A DNA stretch of 64,000 nucleotides from Paenibacillus bouchesdurhonensis. GTDB lineage: Bacteria; Bacillota; Bacilli; Paenibacillales; Paenibacillaceae. The stretch is taken from the NCBI RefSeq assembly GCF_900155685.1, contig NZ_LT732548.1, positions 1,756,696 through 1,820,695 on the forward strand, given 5' to 3'. A program made the position numbers and the translations under genes. Positions 46,905 through 56,481 of this stretch are shown one piece after another; position 1 is the first letter of the stretch; each line of letters starts with the position of its first letter. The notes beneath the pieces were generated by a model, which had not been told where the DNA came from, searched no databases, and saw only the letters and a list, made by a program, of their open reading frames with translations.

Positions 46905-46918
46905 GTGATTGGAATCAC
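46905..46918. promoter_or_regulatory. Fnr-like dyad upstream of hcp
   Basis: GTGATTGGAATCAC fits GTGA-N6-TCAC, the Bacillus Fnr-type core, about 100 bp before hcp. It could also serve the sensor kinase gene starting at 47081. Confidence 0.5.
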
Positions 46919-47080
46919 AAAATATCAATTTGATCCAAAATATCCATAATTAGAGAAAATAAAGAAGGCAGCTTCACATTGTGGAAACAGAAGTTATTAA
47001 AACATCCTATACAAAAGGGAATTTGAATTTTAGAATGGATAATAATGAATAGCAGCTATGGAATTACTGGAGGTATTGTT

Positions 47081-48895
47081 GTGAGAAGATGGAAGACCCT
47101 GTTCCCATGGTTTGGACGGTTACAAATCATGCACAAAATTATTTTTATTTTCCTTCCTCTAATTTTTATTCCACTTTTTATATCGGGATATCTCTCAAGC
47201 TATAATTTCAGCCAATCTACCATTCAAAATATGGAGCAAAGCGCACGGGATGAGTCAAAATTAATTGTCTCCCAATTGGATTCTATTATTAGCAATGCCG
47301 AGAATAGCGCTAACTTTATTGCTACTGACATTAATCGCATCGTCGCTAGCTCGCCGGAGCAGCGCGATTCGGTACAAGAGCTAAAGTTCAGAAGACAGCT
47401 CCAAAGTAAACTATCCACCGGCCTTATTCTGTTTCCTGATGTTGACTCTGCCATTTTCATCGACAAGAACAACCACATTCATACTTCATACTCGCGCATA
47501 AACGAGTATGAGCATCAGATATTTAATAGTGGAATGATTGAACAGGTGACTCGGATGGGAAGCTATGGAAAGAATCGCTGGTTTTCTATGGAGCAGCGTA
47601 ATTTTCTGGTCAGTGACCCGGCGGTTCCAGTTCTTACTCTTGGCAAGGTCGTGATCGATGTAGATAGCGGCAATAAGCTAGGCTCTCTATTCGTCAATGT
47701 GAAGGAAACGACATTCTCTTCATTTCTAGGTACAGGGAAAAATCAGGACATTTCCAAAACTTATTTGCTGGTGGATACTGAACAGAGGATTATTTCCAGT
47801 TCGAATCCGGAATATGTTCTGGAGCCATTTGATAACTTAATGATTAAGAGGCCTTTGACGTTTTTTGGCGAACCGTATTCCGAGATTATCGATCGTGCCC
47901 AAGGGCGGGAATTCATAAGTGTATATCCTTACGACAGAATGAAATGGAGCTTAGTGAACATTAATCCGATGACTGCACTAAAAAGCATGATCAGTCATAA
48001 TGTTTGGATGACCGTCGCGATTGGGATGGTTTGTTTATTGCTTGCGCTTCTAGGGATAGCTCTGTTATCCAAGATCATAGTAAATCCCCTGCTTCAGCTT
48101 GCTAAGTCGATGCGGAGAGTGAAGGAAGGGGATCTGAACGTTACCGCAGCTATTCGTACACAGGATGAGACGGGGCTGCTCGCTTCCGTATTCAACCTCA
48201 TGATCGATCGAATTAAGCAGCTTATCGCCACCGTGGAGAATGAGCAGCTTCGTAAGCGGGAATACGAGCTGGCGCTTATGCATGCCCAGATCAAGCCGCA
48301 TTTCCTTTACAACACCTTGGATACGATTTATGTGCTTACGGATATGGAACGAACGGAGGAGGCCAGGGACACGACCAAAGCTCTTGCGGACTTCTATCGC
48401 GTTGCTCTTAGTAAGGGCTATGAGATTATTACGCTAGAGGAAGAGGTGAAAATCGTTAATGATTATTTAACGATTATGCAGGTTCGCTATCCTCATATTT
48501 TACAATATGATATCGCTATTCCTGACGAACTTAAGGGAATCAACATTCCTAAACTGTCACTGCAGCCCCTTGCTGAAAATGCGATATACCATGGATTGAA
48601 GACAAAGGACAGCAGCGGTTTTATTCGAGTTAGTGCGCATGCGGACAGGGAGCAAGTGATTATTAAAGTGGAGGATAATGGAGTGGGAATGTCTCCACAG
48701 CTTGTATCCCAAATTACTGATTTCAAAGCGGATTCTGATAAAAGAAAATCGATCGGTATATTTAGCGTGCATGAGAGATTGAAGCTGTATTTCGGTAACA
48801 TTTATGGCCTTCATATCGAGAGCAGGGAAGGCGAGGGAACGATAGTTGAACTAATCCTACCCAATAACTACAACAAAGGTGAGCATCATGTATAA
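47081..48895 (+). CDS. YesM-type sensor histidine kinase
   Basis: 604 residues. Membrane segment (IIFIFLPLIFIPLFISGYL), a large extracellular sensor domain (about 45-290), a second membrane segment (about 305-330), HAMP, the His_kinase domain with His407 in IKPHFLYNTLDT, and an ATPase domain (VEDNGVGM). This is the YesM/LytS-like class that pairs with AraC-type regulators to sense sugars outside. GTG 47081 follows CTGGAGG; ATG 47045 is in frame but unsupported. It overlaps its regulator gene by 8 nt. Confidence 0.9.
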   Translation: MRRWKTLFPWFGRLQIMHKIIFIFLPLIFIPLFISGYLSSYNFSQSTIQNMEQSARDESKLIVSQLDSIISNAENSANFIATDINRIVASSPEQRDSVQELKFRRQLQSKLSTGLILFPDVDSAIFIDKNNHIHTSYSRINEYEHQIFNSGMIEQVTRMGSYGKNRWFSMEQRNFLVSDPAVPVLTLGKVVIDVDSGNKLGSLFVNVKETTFSSFLGTGKNQDISKTYLLVDTEQRIISSSNPEYVLEPFDNLMIKRPLTFFGEPYSEIIDRAQGREFISVYPYDRMKWSLVNINPMTALKSMISHNVWMTVAIGMVCLLLALLGIALLSKIIVNPLLQLAKSMRRVKEGDLNVTAAIRTQDETGLLASVFNLMIDRIKQLIATVENEQLRKREYELALMHAQIKPHFLYNTLDTIYVLTDMERTEEARDTTKALADFYRVALSKGYEIITLEEEVKIVNDYLTIMQVRYPHILQYDIAIPDELKGINIPKLSLQPLAENAIYHGLKTKDSSGFIRVSAHADREQVIIKVEDNGVGMSPQLVSQITDFKADSDKRKSIGIFSVHERLKLYFGNIYGLHIESREGEGTIVELILPNNYNKGEHHV

Positions 48896-49991
48896 GGTTA
48901 TGATTGTTGACGATGAACCACTATTCAGAGACTATATGCGCAGCAAGCTCGACTGGGCTAGCCATGGATTTCATATTTGCTGCGAGGCGGCTAATGGAAG
49001 AGAAGCGCTGGAGGAAGCCAAGGAGAATCGCCCCGATCTCGCATTCATTGATATATCCATGCCTTTTATCGACGGGCTGCAATTGGCGGAACTATTAAAG
49101 CAGACGCAGCCTGATATATCCGTTGTATTTGTGACAGGGCACAGTGAGTTTGATTATGCGAGGCAGGCGATCCGGCTCGGAGCCCAAGATTATTTGCTTA
49201 AGCCGTTCAATAAGGTTGAATTTTCAACGACGCTGCAGCGTGTAAAGCGTACCTTGGATGAACTATCACGGCCTGCTATTCAGGAGAATACCATCCCGCC
49301 GAAAACGAGGAGCACTGAAGTTGTTCCTTTTGATGTTCAGGAGAGGCTAATTTTAACCTTAAGGATGAGAGAGATGGATGCAGTCCGCGAGGAGCTAAGC
49401 CGAATCTGGCATGAAATGAACAATATCGAAATTTCAAGCGTTATAGGAAGGGGCTATTTGGAGGCACTAATCAACCTTTGCCGCGCTTACATTATTGAGT
49501 CTGAACTGAGCCCAGAAGAAGTATGGGGAACCGATAGCACACTTGAACAGCAGCTACAAACGCTTCGATCCTGGGAAGAGGCCGAGCTATGGATTCTTGA
49601 GCTCTTCAGCAAAGCGGTTAACTATAGAGAATCCTTTAAGCCATCCAAATCGTATCAATTATTTACGTCAGCCAAAGCATATATTCTACAAAACTATCCG
49701 GATTCAGAGCTGACCGTCGAAGGGGTGGCGCAAGCTCTATATATAGATGCCAGCTATTTGCGCAAGGTGTTTAAGAAGGAAGCTAACATTTCAGTCGTAG
49801 ATTATATTACCTACATTCGCATGAAGGAAGCGAAGGACATCCTGCTAATCAGGTCAATAAAATTATCCGCCGTGGCAGAGAAAGTAGGATATAATGACCC
49901 GAATTATTTCAGTAAATGCTTTAAAAAAAGATATGGTCTGACACCTTCCGAATTCGAGCAGCTTCATGCAAAAAAGGCGAATCCTGAATAG
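48888..49991 (+). CDS. YesN-type response regulator with AraC DNA-binding domain
   Basis: 367 residues. Receiver domain with Asp55 (LAFIDISMPFIDG) and LLKPFNK; a middle linker; a C-terminal AraC double helix-turn-helix (VEGVAQALYIDASYLRKVFK; LSAVAEKVGYNDPNYFSKCF). ATG 48888 behind AAAGGTGAG. Partner of the YesM-type kinase; probable activator of the ABC transporter operon that starts at 50141 and perhaps of the galactanase region at 62 kb. Confidence 0.92.
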   Translation: MYKVMIVDDEPLFRDYMRSKLDWASHGFHICCEAANGREALEEAKENRPDLAFIDISMPFIDGLQLAELLKQTQPDISVVFVTGHSEFDYARQAIRLGAQDYLLKPFNKVEFSTTLQRVKRTLDELSRPAIQENTIPPKTRSTEVVPFDVQERLILTLRMREMDAVREELSRIWHEMNNIEISSVIGRGYLEALINLCRAYIIESELSPEEVWGTDSTLEQQLQTLRSWEEAELWILELFSKAVNYRESFKPSKSYQLFTSAKAYILQNYPDSELTVEGVAQALYIDASYLRKVFKKEANISVVDYITYIRMKEAKDILLIRSIKLSAVAEKVGYNDPNYFSKCFKKRYGLTPSEFEQLHAKKANPE

Positions 49992-50004
49992 ATTCGTCTT
50001 TTTT
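49976..50004 (+). terminator. Terminator overlapping the end of the response regulator gene
   Basis: GGCGAATC and GATTCGTC arms (one G-U pair) followed by six Ts. The stem includes the stop codon, so the terminator is embedded in the 3' coding end. Confidence 0.75.
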
Positions 50005-50079
50005 GTCCTGTTTATTCCTTATTGTGCTCGATTATTACATTAATCAAAGCACTAAACAATTTTATAATAAAAATACACC

Positions 50080-50094
50080 TTGAAAGCGTTGCCA
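50080..50094 (+). promoter_or_regulatory. cre site upstream of third sugar ABC operon
   Basis: TTGAAAGCGTTGCCA fits the relaxed CcpA consensus WTGNAANCGNWNNCW at every position. The A/T-rich block upstream resembles those before 62128 and 63935. Confidence 0.6.
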
Positions 50095-50140
50095 GGAACA
50101 AGGTGGGCAACAAGCAAAATCTAGAAAAGAGGGGTACAGC

Positions 50141-51460
50141 ATGAAAAAAGTTTGGTTCAAGTCTTTAACAGCTCTAGTAACCATCGCCATGTTATCTTTG
50201 TTGCTAGCTGCTTGCTCAGGGGGAAATTCGAATCAGAGTTCTACAAGCCCAAGCGGTAGTACAGGAGAAGAGAAGGTTAAACTCAAGGTGTATGCCCAGC
50301 ATTTTGATGATGATACCTCCAAACCGTTTGACTATGCGGTAGAAGAACTGAAGAAGGAAATGCCGAATGTTGAAATTGTGCTGGATCCTGCGGTGCAGGA
50401 CGGATATCAGAAGCTAAAAACCTATGCTGCTACGGGGAATATGCCGGATATATTCGAAACGGACTGGGTAACTTTGCAAACCTTTGCTAAATCCAAAAAC
50501 GTTCTCTTGTTAGATGAATTTGAAGAAACAGCGGCTTTTAAGAACAAGCTGAACCCGGGGGTTGAAGGAAGATTAATTGCCCCGGACGGTCATATTTATG
50601 CTTTTCCGTTTACCGGGATCGAATTCCAAATTCTCTATTACAACAAAGAGATATTTGAAGAGGTCGGTATTGAAGTACCGATCAAGACTGTTGATCAATT
50701 AGCGGAGGCTGCTAAAAAGCTGAAGGAAAAAGGATATGTTCCACTTTCTATTTTCGCTAAAGAAAAATGGATCTCCACAGCGCTATATCAAGGTTTTGTT
50801 ACGCGTGAGGAAGCTATGGGCTACGGAAAGCTGGATGAAGCCGGTGTCACCGAACTGCCTGAATCCTTCGTCACTGCAGCTCATCAACTGAGAACATTGC
50901 AGGAAGCTGGCTTATTTGATGTAAACGCTACAAATACGAACTACGATCAAGCTTCCTCTTTATTTTACACGGGTAAGGCTGGGATGTTCGTGAATGGACA
51001 ATGGGAAATCTATAGCTCTCAAGAGAAGCTCGGCGATAAAGTGGATTGGATGTACTGGCCAGCGAAGGATGAAGAAACCTATGAAAAAACAAAATATGCA
51101 GTCAACGGATCTCCGTCTCCCGGCGGCTTCGCTGTATCTCAGTCGACGAAAGATCCAGAGCTGACGGTGAAGGTAGCCAGCTTTCTTGCTCAAAAGGCAG
51201 CCGAGTATAAGTACGCTCAGCTTGGCAGCCCTATCGTATCCGTAAAAGTGGATGAGGAAATCATTGCGGATATTCCGCCGATGATGCAGCGCATCGCGGA
51301 TGAAGTACTTCCAAATGCTACGGATTACGCGGTCGCCTTGAACAATGTTTCGATTAGAAATGTGCTGGATGATAATACCCAAAGTATGCTGATCGACGGT
51401 TACTCCACAGAGCAGTTTATTAAAAATCTAAATTCCGTATTGGCTAAAGAGAACAAGTAA
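50141..51460 (+). CDS. Sugar-binding lipoprotein of the third ABC transporter
   Basis: 439 residues, CUT1-type solute-binding protein. Signal peptide with lipobox LAAC (LLLAACSGGN), then a Ser/Gly/Thr linker and the binding fold. Start behind AGAGGGG. It lies after the YesMN-type pair and before two permeases. No hydrolase is linked, so the sugar is unknown; GH105 nearby and GH53 at 62 kb suggest pectin-derived oligosaccharides. Confidence 0.9.
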   Translation: MKKVWFKSLTALVTIAMLSLLLAACSGGNSNQSSTSPSGSTGEEKVKLKVYAQHFDDDTSKPFDYAVEELKKEMPNVEIVLDPAVQDGYQKLKTYAATGNMPDIFETDWVTLQTFAKSKNVLLLDEFEETAAFKNKLNPGVEGRLIAPDGHIYAFPFTGIEFQILYYNKEIFEEVGIEVPIKTVDQLAEAAKKLKEKGYVPLSIFAKEKWISTALYQGFVTREEAMGYGKLDEAGVTELPESFVTAAHQLRTLQEAGLFDVNATNTNYDQASSLFYTGKAGMFVNGQWEIYSSQEKLGDKVDWMYWPAKDEETYEKTKYAVNGSPSPGGFAVSQSTKDPELTVKVASFLAQKAAEYKYAQLGSPIVSVKVDEEIIADIPPMMQRIADEVLPNATDYAVALNNVSIRNVLDDNTQSMLIDGYSTEQFIKNLNSVLAKENK

Positions 51461-51478
51461 GATATAGAGACCCAGGCC

Positions 51479-51514
51479 ATCCCCCTTGATATATATATTT
51501 AAATCAGGGGGGAT
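51479..51514 (+). terminator. Intercistronic hairpin after binding-protein gene
   Basis: ATCCCCCTTGAT and ATCAGGGGGGAT form a 12-bp stem (one G-U) around an A/T loop. No T-run; placed like the hairpin at 26531, so probably sets a binding-protein to permease ratio. Confidence 0.6.
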
Positions 51515-51542
51515 TGCTCCCAGGAAAGGAGTGGGTTAAACC

Positions 51543-52418
51543 ATGAATAGATATTTAAGCAACAAGAAGGCGGTACTCATTTTTCTGTTGCCGGCATTGC
51601 TCGCCTATACGATCGTGCTCATCTCGCCGGTACTGCAAACGATGTATCGCAGTTTTTTTGAATGGGATGGATTAGGTACGGCCGTGTTTAATGGCCTTGA
51701 TAATTATAAAGAAATGTTCCAGGATCCTCTATTAATGACCTCTTTGCGAAACGGCTTTATTTTTGCAGTTGTCCTTGTCGTTTTTCAAATTGGCCTCGGA
51801 ACGATTCTAGCGCTTGCTTGTGCCGATCCGCGAGTCAAATTTAGAAAAATGCTGAAAACGGCTTATTTTGTACCGGTGATCTTGTCCGTGACGGTAGTAT
51901 GCCAGCTTTGGATCGCGATGTATGATCCGACAAATGGCTTGATCAATAAGCTTTTTCAGATCATGGGGATCTCCTATCAACAAAATTGGCTGACTTCGCC
52001 GACGGTATCGATTGTTGCTATTGCATTTGTTAATGCCTGGCAGTTTATGGGTTATCAATTCAGCCTCCTCTATGCAGGAGTGAAATCGATCCCCGAGCAA
52101 TACTATGAGGCAGCGACGATCGACGGCTGCAGCAAATGGATGGCTCACCGTAAAGTAACGCTCCCTTTGATGAAAGAAACCTTTAAGTTCTGTTTTATCA
52201 TTGCGATCACATCAGGAATCGGCGCCTTTGTACAAATGCTCATCATGACAAATGGCGGGCCAGGCACTAGCAATTATACTTTAACCTTTATGATTTACCG
52301 TTACGCCTTCCTGGAGAATAAGTATGGCTATGCCTCAGCCATATCTGTATTATTGGTTGCCATCTCGCTAGTAGCGACGATTATTATCAACAAGGTGTTT
52401 GATCGTAAAGATGATTAA
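51543..52418 (+). CDS. ABC sugar transporter permease, MalF type
   Basis: 291 residues, about six membrane segments, EAA loop EAATIDGCSKWMAHRKVTLP. GGAAAGGAG precedes the ATG. First membrane subunit of the third importer; ATPase not encoded here. Confidence 0.9.
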   Translation: MNRYLSNKKAVLIFLLPALLAYTIVLISPVLQTMYRSFFEWDGLGTAVFNGLDNYKEMFQDPLLMTSLRNGFIFAVVLVVFQIGLGTILALACADPRVKFRKMLKTAYFVPVILSVTVVCQLWIAMYDPTNGLINKLFQIMGISYQQNWLTSPTVSIVAIAFVNAWQFMGYQFSLLYAGVKSIPEQYYEAATIDGCSKWMAHRKVTLPLMKETFKFCFIIAITSGIGAFVQMLIMTNGGPGTSNYTLTFMIYRYAFLENKYGYASAISVLLVAISLVATIIINKVFDRKDD

Positions 52419-52444
52419 CATGCATCTTAGAAGGAGAGATCGTT

Positions 52445-53272
52445 ATGCAACGGGTTAAATCATTTCTCATCCAGGTTCCTTTATGGCTGTATTTCATCAT
52501 TTCTGTTTATCCACTGTTCTGGATGATTTCCTATTCGCTTAAGGACAACAATGAAATATTCGTTACCAATCCATTTGGGCTGCCGACCCAATTTCGATAT
52601 GAAAACTACGTTAACGCTTGGACTCAATTTAATCTTCCGCAGTACTTTATGAACAGTGTGGTCGTTTCTACGGTGGCAACGTTGTTTATCGTCATTTTAG
52701 CGTTAATGTTCTCGTTTGCTATTGCTAGATTACGCTGGAGGTTTCGGGAAGCGGTTCGGCTCTATATGCTGGTTGGCATGTTCATGCCGCTGCAGGTGAT
52801 TATGATTCCACTTGCTATTCTTGTAAAGGACTTTCATTTGGCGAATACGTATGGAGCGCTGATTATTCCTTATATCGTGATTGGATTGCCATTCTCATCG
52901 CTTATTTTCTATGGGTTTATGCGCGATATCCCTTCCGAGATTGAAGAAGCGGCATGTATGGACGGAGCGAGTGTTTATCGGCTGTTCACTAAAATTATAG
53001 TCCCCGTAGTCGTACCTGCGATCGCGACGGTGGTTATTTTTCAATTTTTAAACAACTGGAATGAGTTCATGCTGGCGAACATTCTTATTTCCGACGAATC
53101 GATGAAAACACTACCCTTGGGACTATTGTTCTTTCAGGGTCAATATAGTACGGATTGGGGAGGAATGGGGGCTGTGATGACGATTGCCAGCCTTCCAATG
53201 GTAATCATCTATCTGTTCTTTAGTGAACAGGTTGAAAGGGCGATGACCATGGGGTCTGCGGTAAAAGGATAA
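52445..53272 (+). CDS. ABC sugar transporter permease, MalG type
   Basis: 275 residues, about six membrane segments, EAA loop EAACMDGASVYRLFTKIIVP, C-terminus MTMGSAVKG. GAAGGAGAG upstream. Partner of the preceding permease and last gene of this operon. Confidence 0.9.
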   Translation: MQRVKSFLIQVPLWLYFIISVYPLFWMISYSLKDNNEIFVTNPFGLPTQFRYENYVNAWTQFNLPQYFMNSVVVSTVATLFIVILALMFSFAIARLRWRFREAVRLYMLVGMFMPLQVIMIPLAILVKDFHLANTYGALIIPYIVIGLPFSSLIFYGFMRDIPSEIEEAACMDGASVYRLFTKIIVPVVVPAIATVVIFQFLNNWNEFMLANILISDESMKTLPLGLLFFQGQYSTDWGGMGAVMTIASLPMVIIYLFFSEQVERAMTMGSAVKG

Positions 53273-53289
53273 TAGGCAGAGTTAAATTA

Positions 53290-53324
53290 AAAGGCCTGAA
53301 CCGGAATAGCGGGTTCAGGCCTTT
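53290..53324 (+). terminator. Terminator of the third ABC operon
   Basis: 13-bp arms AAAGGCCTGAACC and GGTTCAGGCCTTT with a 9-nt loop, 17 nt after the stop. Confidence 0.85.
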
Positions 53325-53392
53325 CTATGCCTCTTTTGCTTTATATATCCTCCTACATTTCAACTCGACTAGAATGCAGCAGGTGACTGCTG

Positions 53393-53650
53393 TTATCCTT
53401 GGCTTGGAGGTAGATAACTCTTGTTGCAGATGCCGGCGAACTCATTGCTGTGGTCGATGATGACGCAGATATAATCCGCCAGTTCACCCATGATGAGTTC
53501 CTTGATGCTGTCTCTGCCCAGCGCGTCCATATGGGGGAAAGTGAAAAAGAGGCGATAATCCGATCCAAACCCGTCATTTCCAGCACCTTGGGAGTAGTCC
53601 TTCAGACAGACTCCTGAGAGATTTGGCCAATAACATAATTGAACTTCCAG
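53393..53650 (-). pseudogene. 3' fragment of an unrecognised gene
   Basis: A minus-strand frame without a proper start reads GAGNDGFGSDYRLFFTFPHM, then ADYICVIIDHSNEFAGICNK, ending SYLPPSQG and stop. The peptide looks like real protein and differs in texture from random frames. About 86 codons are open after an upstream stop, so only the C-terminal end of some gene survives. I do not recognise the family. It fills much of the 456-bp gap between the ABC operon and the next gene. Confidence 0.35.
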
Positions 53651-53729
53651 CTATATATGTATTCTATAAATATATGGATCAAATATAGCATATAGATAAG
53701 CGGTAGTCATAAAGAATGGAGGAGAGAAA

Positions 53730-55328
53730 TTGAATAAATCTTATGCACTTTTGAAACAGCGGGTAGTGACAGTTTTATTGGCGATCATATTATTGTTGAC
53801 ACTACCAACAGGTTGGGCCTCCGCATCAGAAGGGGAAGCTGCATTGGAATGGGAGCAAAGTTACGGGGAGAATGTCTCGCTGCTTCACGTAAAGCCGATT
53901 AGGGATGGATATGCCATAGTTGGCGTGAACAAGAGCAACAACAACGTATACTTCGCGAAGACAGATTCTTTGGGTACTTTATATTGGGAGAAGAGTTTTG
54001 AAGTGCGAGGCAGCAATGGAAAAATTGTAAAATTTACAGAAGCTGTTTCTGCGCAAGATGGTGGATATTTATTAGGGGGAACCCTCGAAGACTTTCATTT
54101 TCGCTACAGAGATTTTTACCTTGCCAAAATAGACGATAACGGGTTCATCCAGTGGAACAACATGTTTTCTTCTGGAGCTTACGGGACTTTTAGAGATATC
54201 CATTTATCCAAGGAAGGTAGTTACTTATTTGCTGAATCTACAGAAAGCTTAAATACCGGTTCCTTCTCTACCAGTGTAGGCAAGTTATCCTCGGCTGGAG
54301 ATATGATCTTCAGAAAGACTGTAGGTGGGGGAGGACCTGCGGCCTCTTTTTATCAAGCCAATAAAATTCACGAATTAGCCAACGGAGGTTATGTTGTCGA
54401 AGGCGATATCCAAGGTACGGTTCGTATATGGACGTTAGACGCAAATCGGGAGGTAGTTTGGACAAATACTTATAGCGGACTTACTGGAGGTGAGGTAGCT
54501 GTAAATGCTGATGACGGATATATGATTGCAGCCGCAAATGAAAATGATGAGGTTGTATTCATACAAAATGATGCCAACAATCAAGAAGAGCAGCGTCAAA
54601 CGCTAGCGGTGCGAGGGAAAGTGATCTCGTTAGAAAGAACTGCTGACGGTTATTTATTCGGCACTACGCAAGGACTCTATAAGACGAACATGAACGGGGA
54701 GGTACTCTGGTTCCAAGCAGTAAGTGATTTGCAACGGGTTTTCGTCGAATCGGATGGAAGTGTGCTTGTCATCGCCAAGGAGAGGCTGCTTAAATTTGGT
54801 ACAAGCGAAAATCACGAAACTCCCTCGCTCGAATATCTGAAATTCGATTCTCCAAGTTATAGTCTGGGCCTTGAACAGACGTTGGACACGGTAGTTACTG
54901 CCGTGTATGGAAATACGTCGAGAAATGTCACTTCTTTAGTTCACTTCTCTTCGGATGATGAGTCCATTGCTTCCATTGATGCTTCCGGCAGCATTACGGG
55001 TCACCGATTTGGTCAAACGCATATTCGAGCCATATGGAGCAATCAAGAAGCGGTAGCTAGGGTGTATGTATGGCCATCATCCACATCCCTGCATTTTGAT
55101 TCTGATGAGTATAGTGTTAATATCGGCGAGCCGCTGGACATTGAGGTTACTTATCGGCTTGGAAACAACTTTACTCAGGTTACGCATATCAGCAGTTATA
55201 GCAGCAGTAATCCTTCCATTGCCTACGTAGATTCCGAGGGAAATATTATCGGATTGCAGCGAGGCAGGGTTACCTTGACGGTCACTTATGATGGGCTTGA
55301 AGCGACAGCCATTGTTGATGTCTATTAA
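53730..55328 (+). CDS. Secreted protein with propeller-like repeats and Ig-like (BIG2) domains
   Basis: 532 residues, TTG start behind GGAGGA. Signal peptide to about residue 33 (LLTLPTGWASASE). Residues about 40-360 contain repeats with the pattern aromatic-x-K-x-D-x-x-G and DGGYLLGG or NGGYVVEG, like beta-propeller proteins. Residues about 370-532 hold two BIG2-type Ig-like domains (SSDDESIASIDASGSITG; SSSNPSIAYVDSEGNIIG). There is no catalytic motif, sortase signal or SLH. It is probably a cell-surface or released binding protein; the role is unknown. Neighbours give no hint. Confidence 0.75.
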   Translation: MNKSYALLKQRVVTVLLAIILLLTLPTGWASASEGEAALEWEQSYGENVSLLHVKPIRDGYAIVGVNKSNNNVYFAKTDSLGTLYWEKSFEVRGSNGKIVKFTEAVSAQDGGYLLGGTLEDFHFRYRDFYLAKIDDNGFIQWNNMFSSGAYGTFRDIHLSKEGSYLFAESTESLNTGSFSTSVGKLSSAGDMIFRKTVGGGGPAASFYQANKIHELANGGYVVEGDIQGTVRIWTLDANREVVWTNTYSGLTGGEVAVNADDGYMIAAANENDEVVFIQNDANNQEEQRQTLAVRGKVISLERTADGYLFGTTQGLYKTNMNGEVLWFQAVSDLQRVFVESDGSVLVIAKERLLKFGTSENHETPSLEYLKFDSPSYSLGLEQTLDTVVTAVYGNTSRNVTSLVHFSSDDESIASIDASGSITGHRFGQTHIRAIWSNQEAVARVYVWPSSTSLHFDSDEYSVNIGEPLDIEVTYRLGNNFTQVTHISSYSSSNPSIAYVDSEGNIIGLQRGRVTLTVTYDGLEATAIVDVY

Positions 55329-55373
55329 GGGAAATGGACAGAACGATGAAGCGGAGTTTATTTTGGAATCAGG

Positions 55374-56420
55374 CTAATCCATCGCCTTGCTTTTATATAC
55401 ATTTCGATATATCGTCGGCGTCAAGTTCTCGAACTTCTTGAACATTTTGATGAAATAACTCGTATCGCTAAACCCGAAAGCATCGCTGATCTCGTTGATG
55501 GATAAGTCCGTTGACTCCAGAAGCTGTTTGGCCCATTCGATTTTAAGCCGGGCGACGAAGATGGTGAAATTCTCCCCGGTTTCCTTTGTAAATATGCGGC
55601 TAAAATAGCTTGGACTAATATGGCAAAGCTCAGCCATCGCCTGTAATTTGAAATTCTCGCTCTTGTGGGCGAAGATGTAGTCAAAAGCGGGCTGAAGAAC
55701 CGGATTGGATGACAAGAAGGCATCGGCTGCGGATTGCTTTACTTTCGTCTCAATAAGCGCGCTGGATAGCTCATTTTGAATCGCCTGAATGTTCCGATAA
55801 GCGTGTTCCGAGGCACTCATCTTGTCCAGCGAAGCAGGAGTAGTCCCGAGTGCCATTGCCTTCTTGTATGCATCAATCGCTGTGTCTTTACGGATCGCTT
55901 CTTCTATAATATAGGTGCATAAGTGAAAGAGCATATCCGCTATCGTGGTCACTTCTTCATAGGATAAGACGGGCAGTGAATCGTAGTCCTTTTTATAGGC
56001 AGCGAATTTACTGTCCGTTTCCGCATTGGATGGCCGGGTGACTATTTGTTCGAGCGGCGGTACGTTGGTATCGCGCAGCTTCACTTGGCCTGCCATGATC
56101 GCCCCAATATATTGATTATCAATAATGATAGGAATCGCAATATCGATAATATTGAAATGGCATAAATAAATATAAGGTTTATTTAACCGGACAGCCTCTA
56201 ATCCGGCACGAGCATCGCATTTTTGACAATACTGAGAGAGATAGGAATCCTGTCGCACATTTTGGCAAAAGGACTGGCAGTAACTATGCTTGGTGACAGG
56301 AACCCCTTTGTAATCGACCGTGATGATCGCCATTTTGGTCACGAGCGAAAGAGAGTCCTGCAGCTTATGCCATTTTTCCAAATCTATAATACGCCCGATA
56401 TCAAACCGTGATTTTACCAT
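55374..56420 (-). CDS. PocR-domain AraC-family regulator of the glycerol/dihydroxyacetone genes
   Basis: 348 residues. The N-terminal PocR-type ligand domain has the cysteine-rich segment SYCQSFCQNVRQ and QYCQKCDARAGLEA; the C-terminal end is an AraC double helix-turn-helix (LQAMAELCHISPSYFSRIF; SINEISDAFGFSDTSYFIKM). PocR domains are known to sense small polyols such as propanediol or glycerol derivatives. It is divergent from the glycerol dehydrogenase gene, so it is probably the activator of that operon. Confidence 0.9.
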   Translation of the reverse strand: MVKSRFDIGRIIDLEKWHKLQDSLSLVTKMAIITVDYKGVPVTKHSYCQSFCQNVRQDSYLSQYCQKCDARAGLEAVRLNKPYIYLCHFNIIDIAIPIIIDNQYIGAIMAGQVKLRDTNVPPLEQIVTRPSNAETDSKFAAYKKDYDSLPVLSYEEVTTIADMLFHLCTYIIEEAIRKDTAIDAYKKAMALGTTPASLDKMSASEHAYRNIQAIQNELSSALIETKVKQSAADAFLSSNPVLQPAFDYIFAHKSENFKLQAMAELCHISPSYFSRIFTKETGENFTIFVARLKIEWAKQLLESTDLSINEISDAFGFSDTSYFIKMFKKFENLTPTIYRNVYKSKAMD

Positions 56421-56481
56421 GCTTGTACAGTCTCCATTAAATGATGTAGTCGTATTTGGTGTGGATTTTCCTACTATATAA

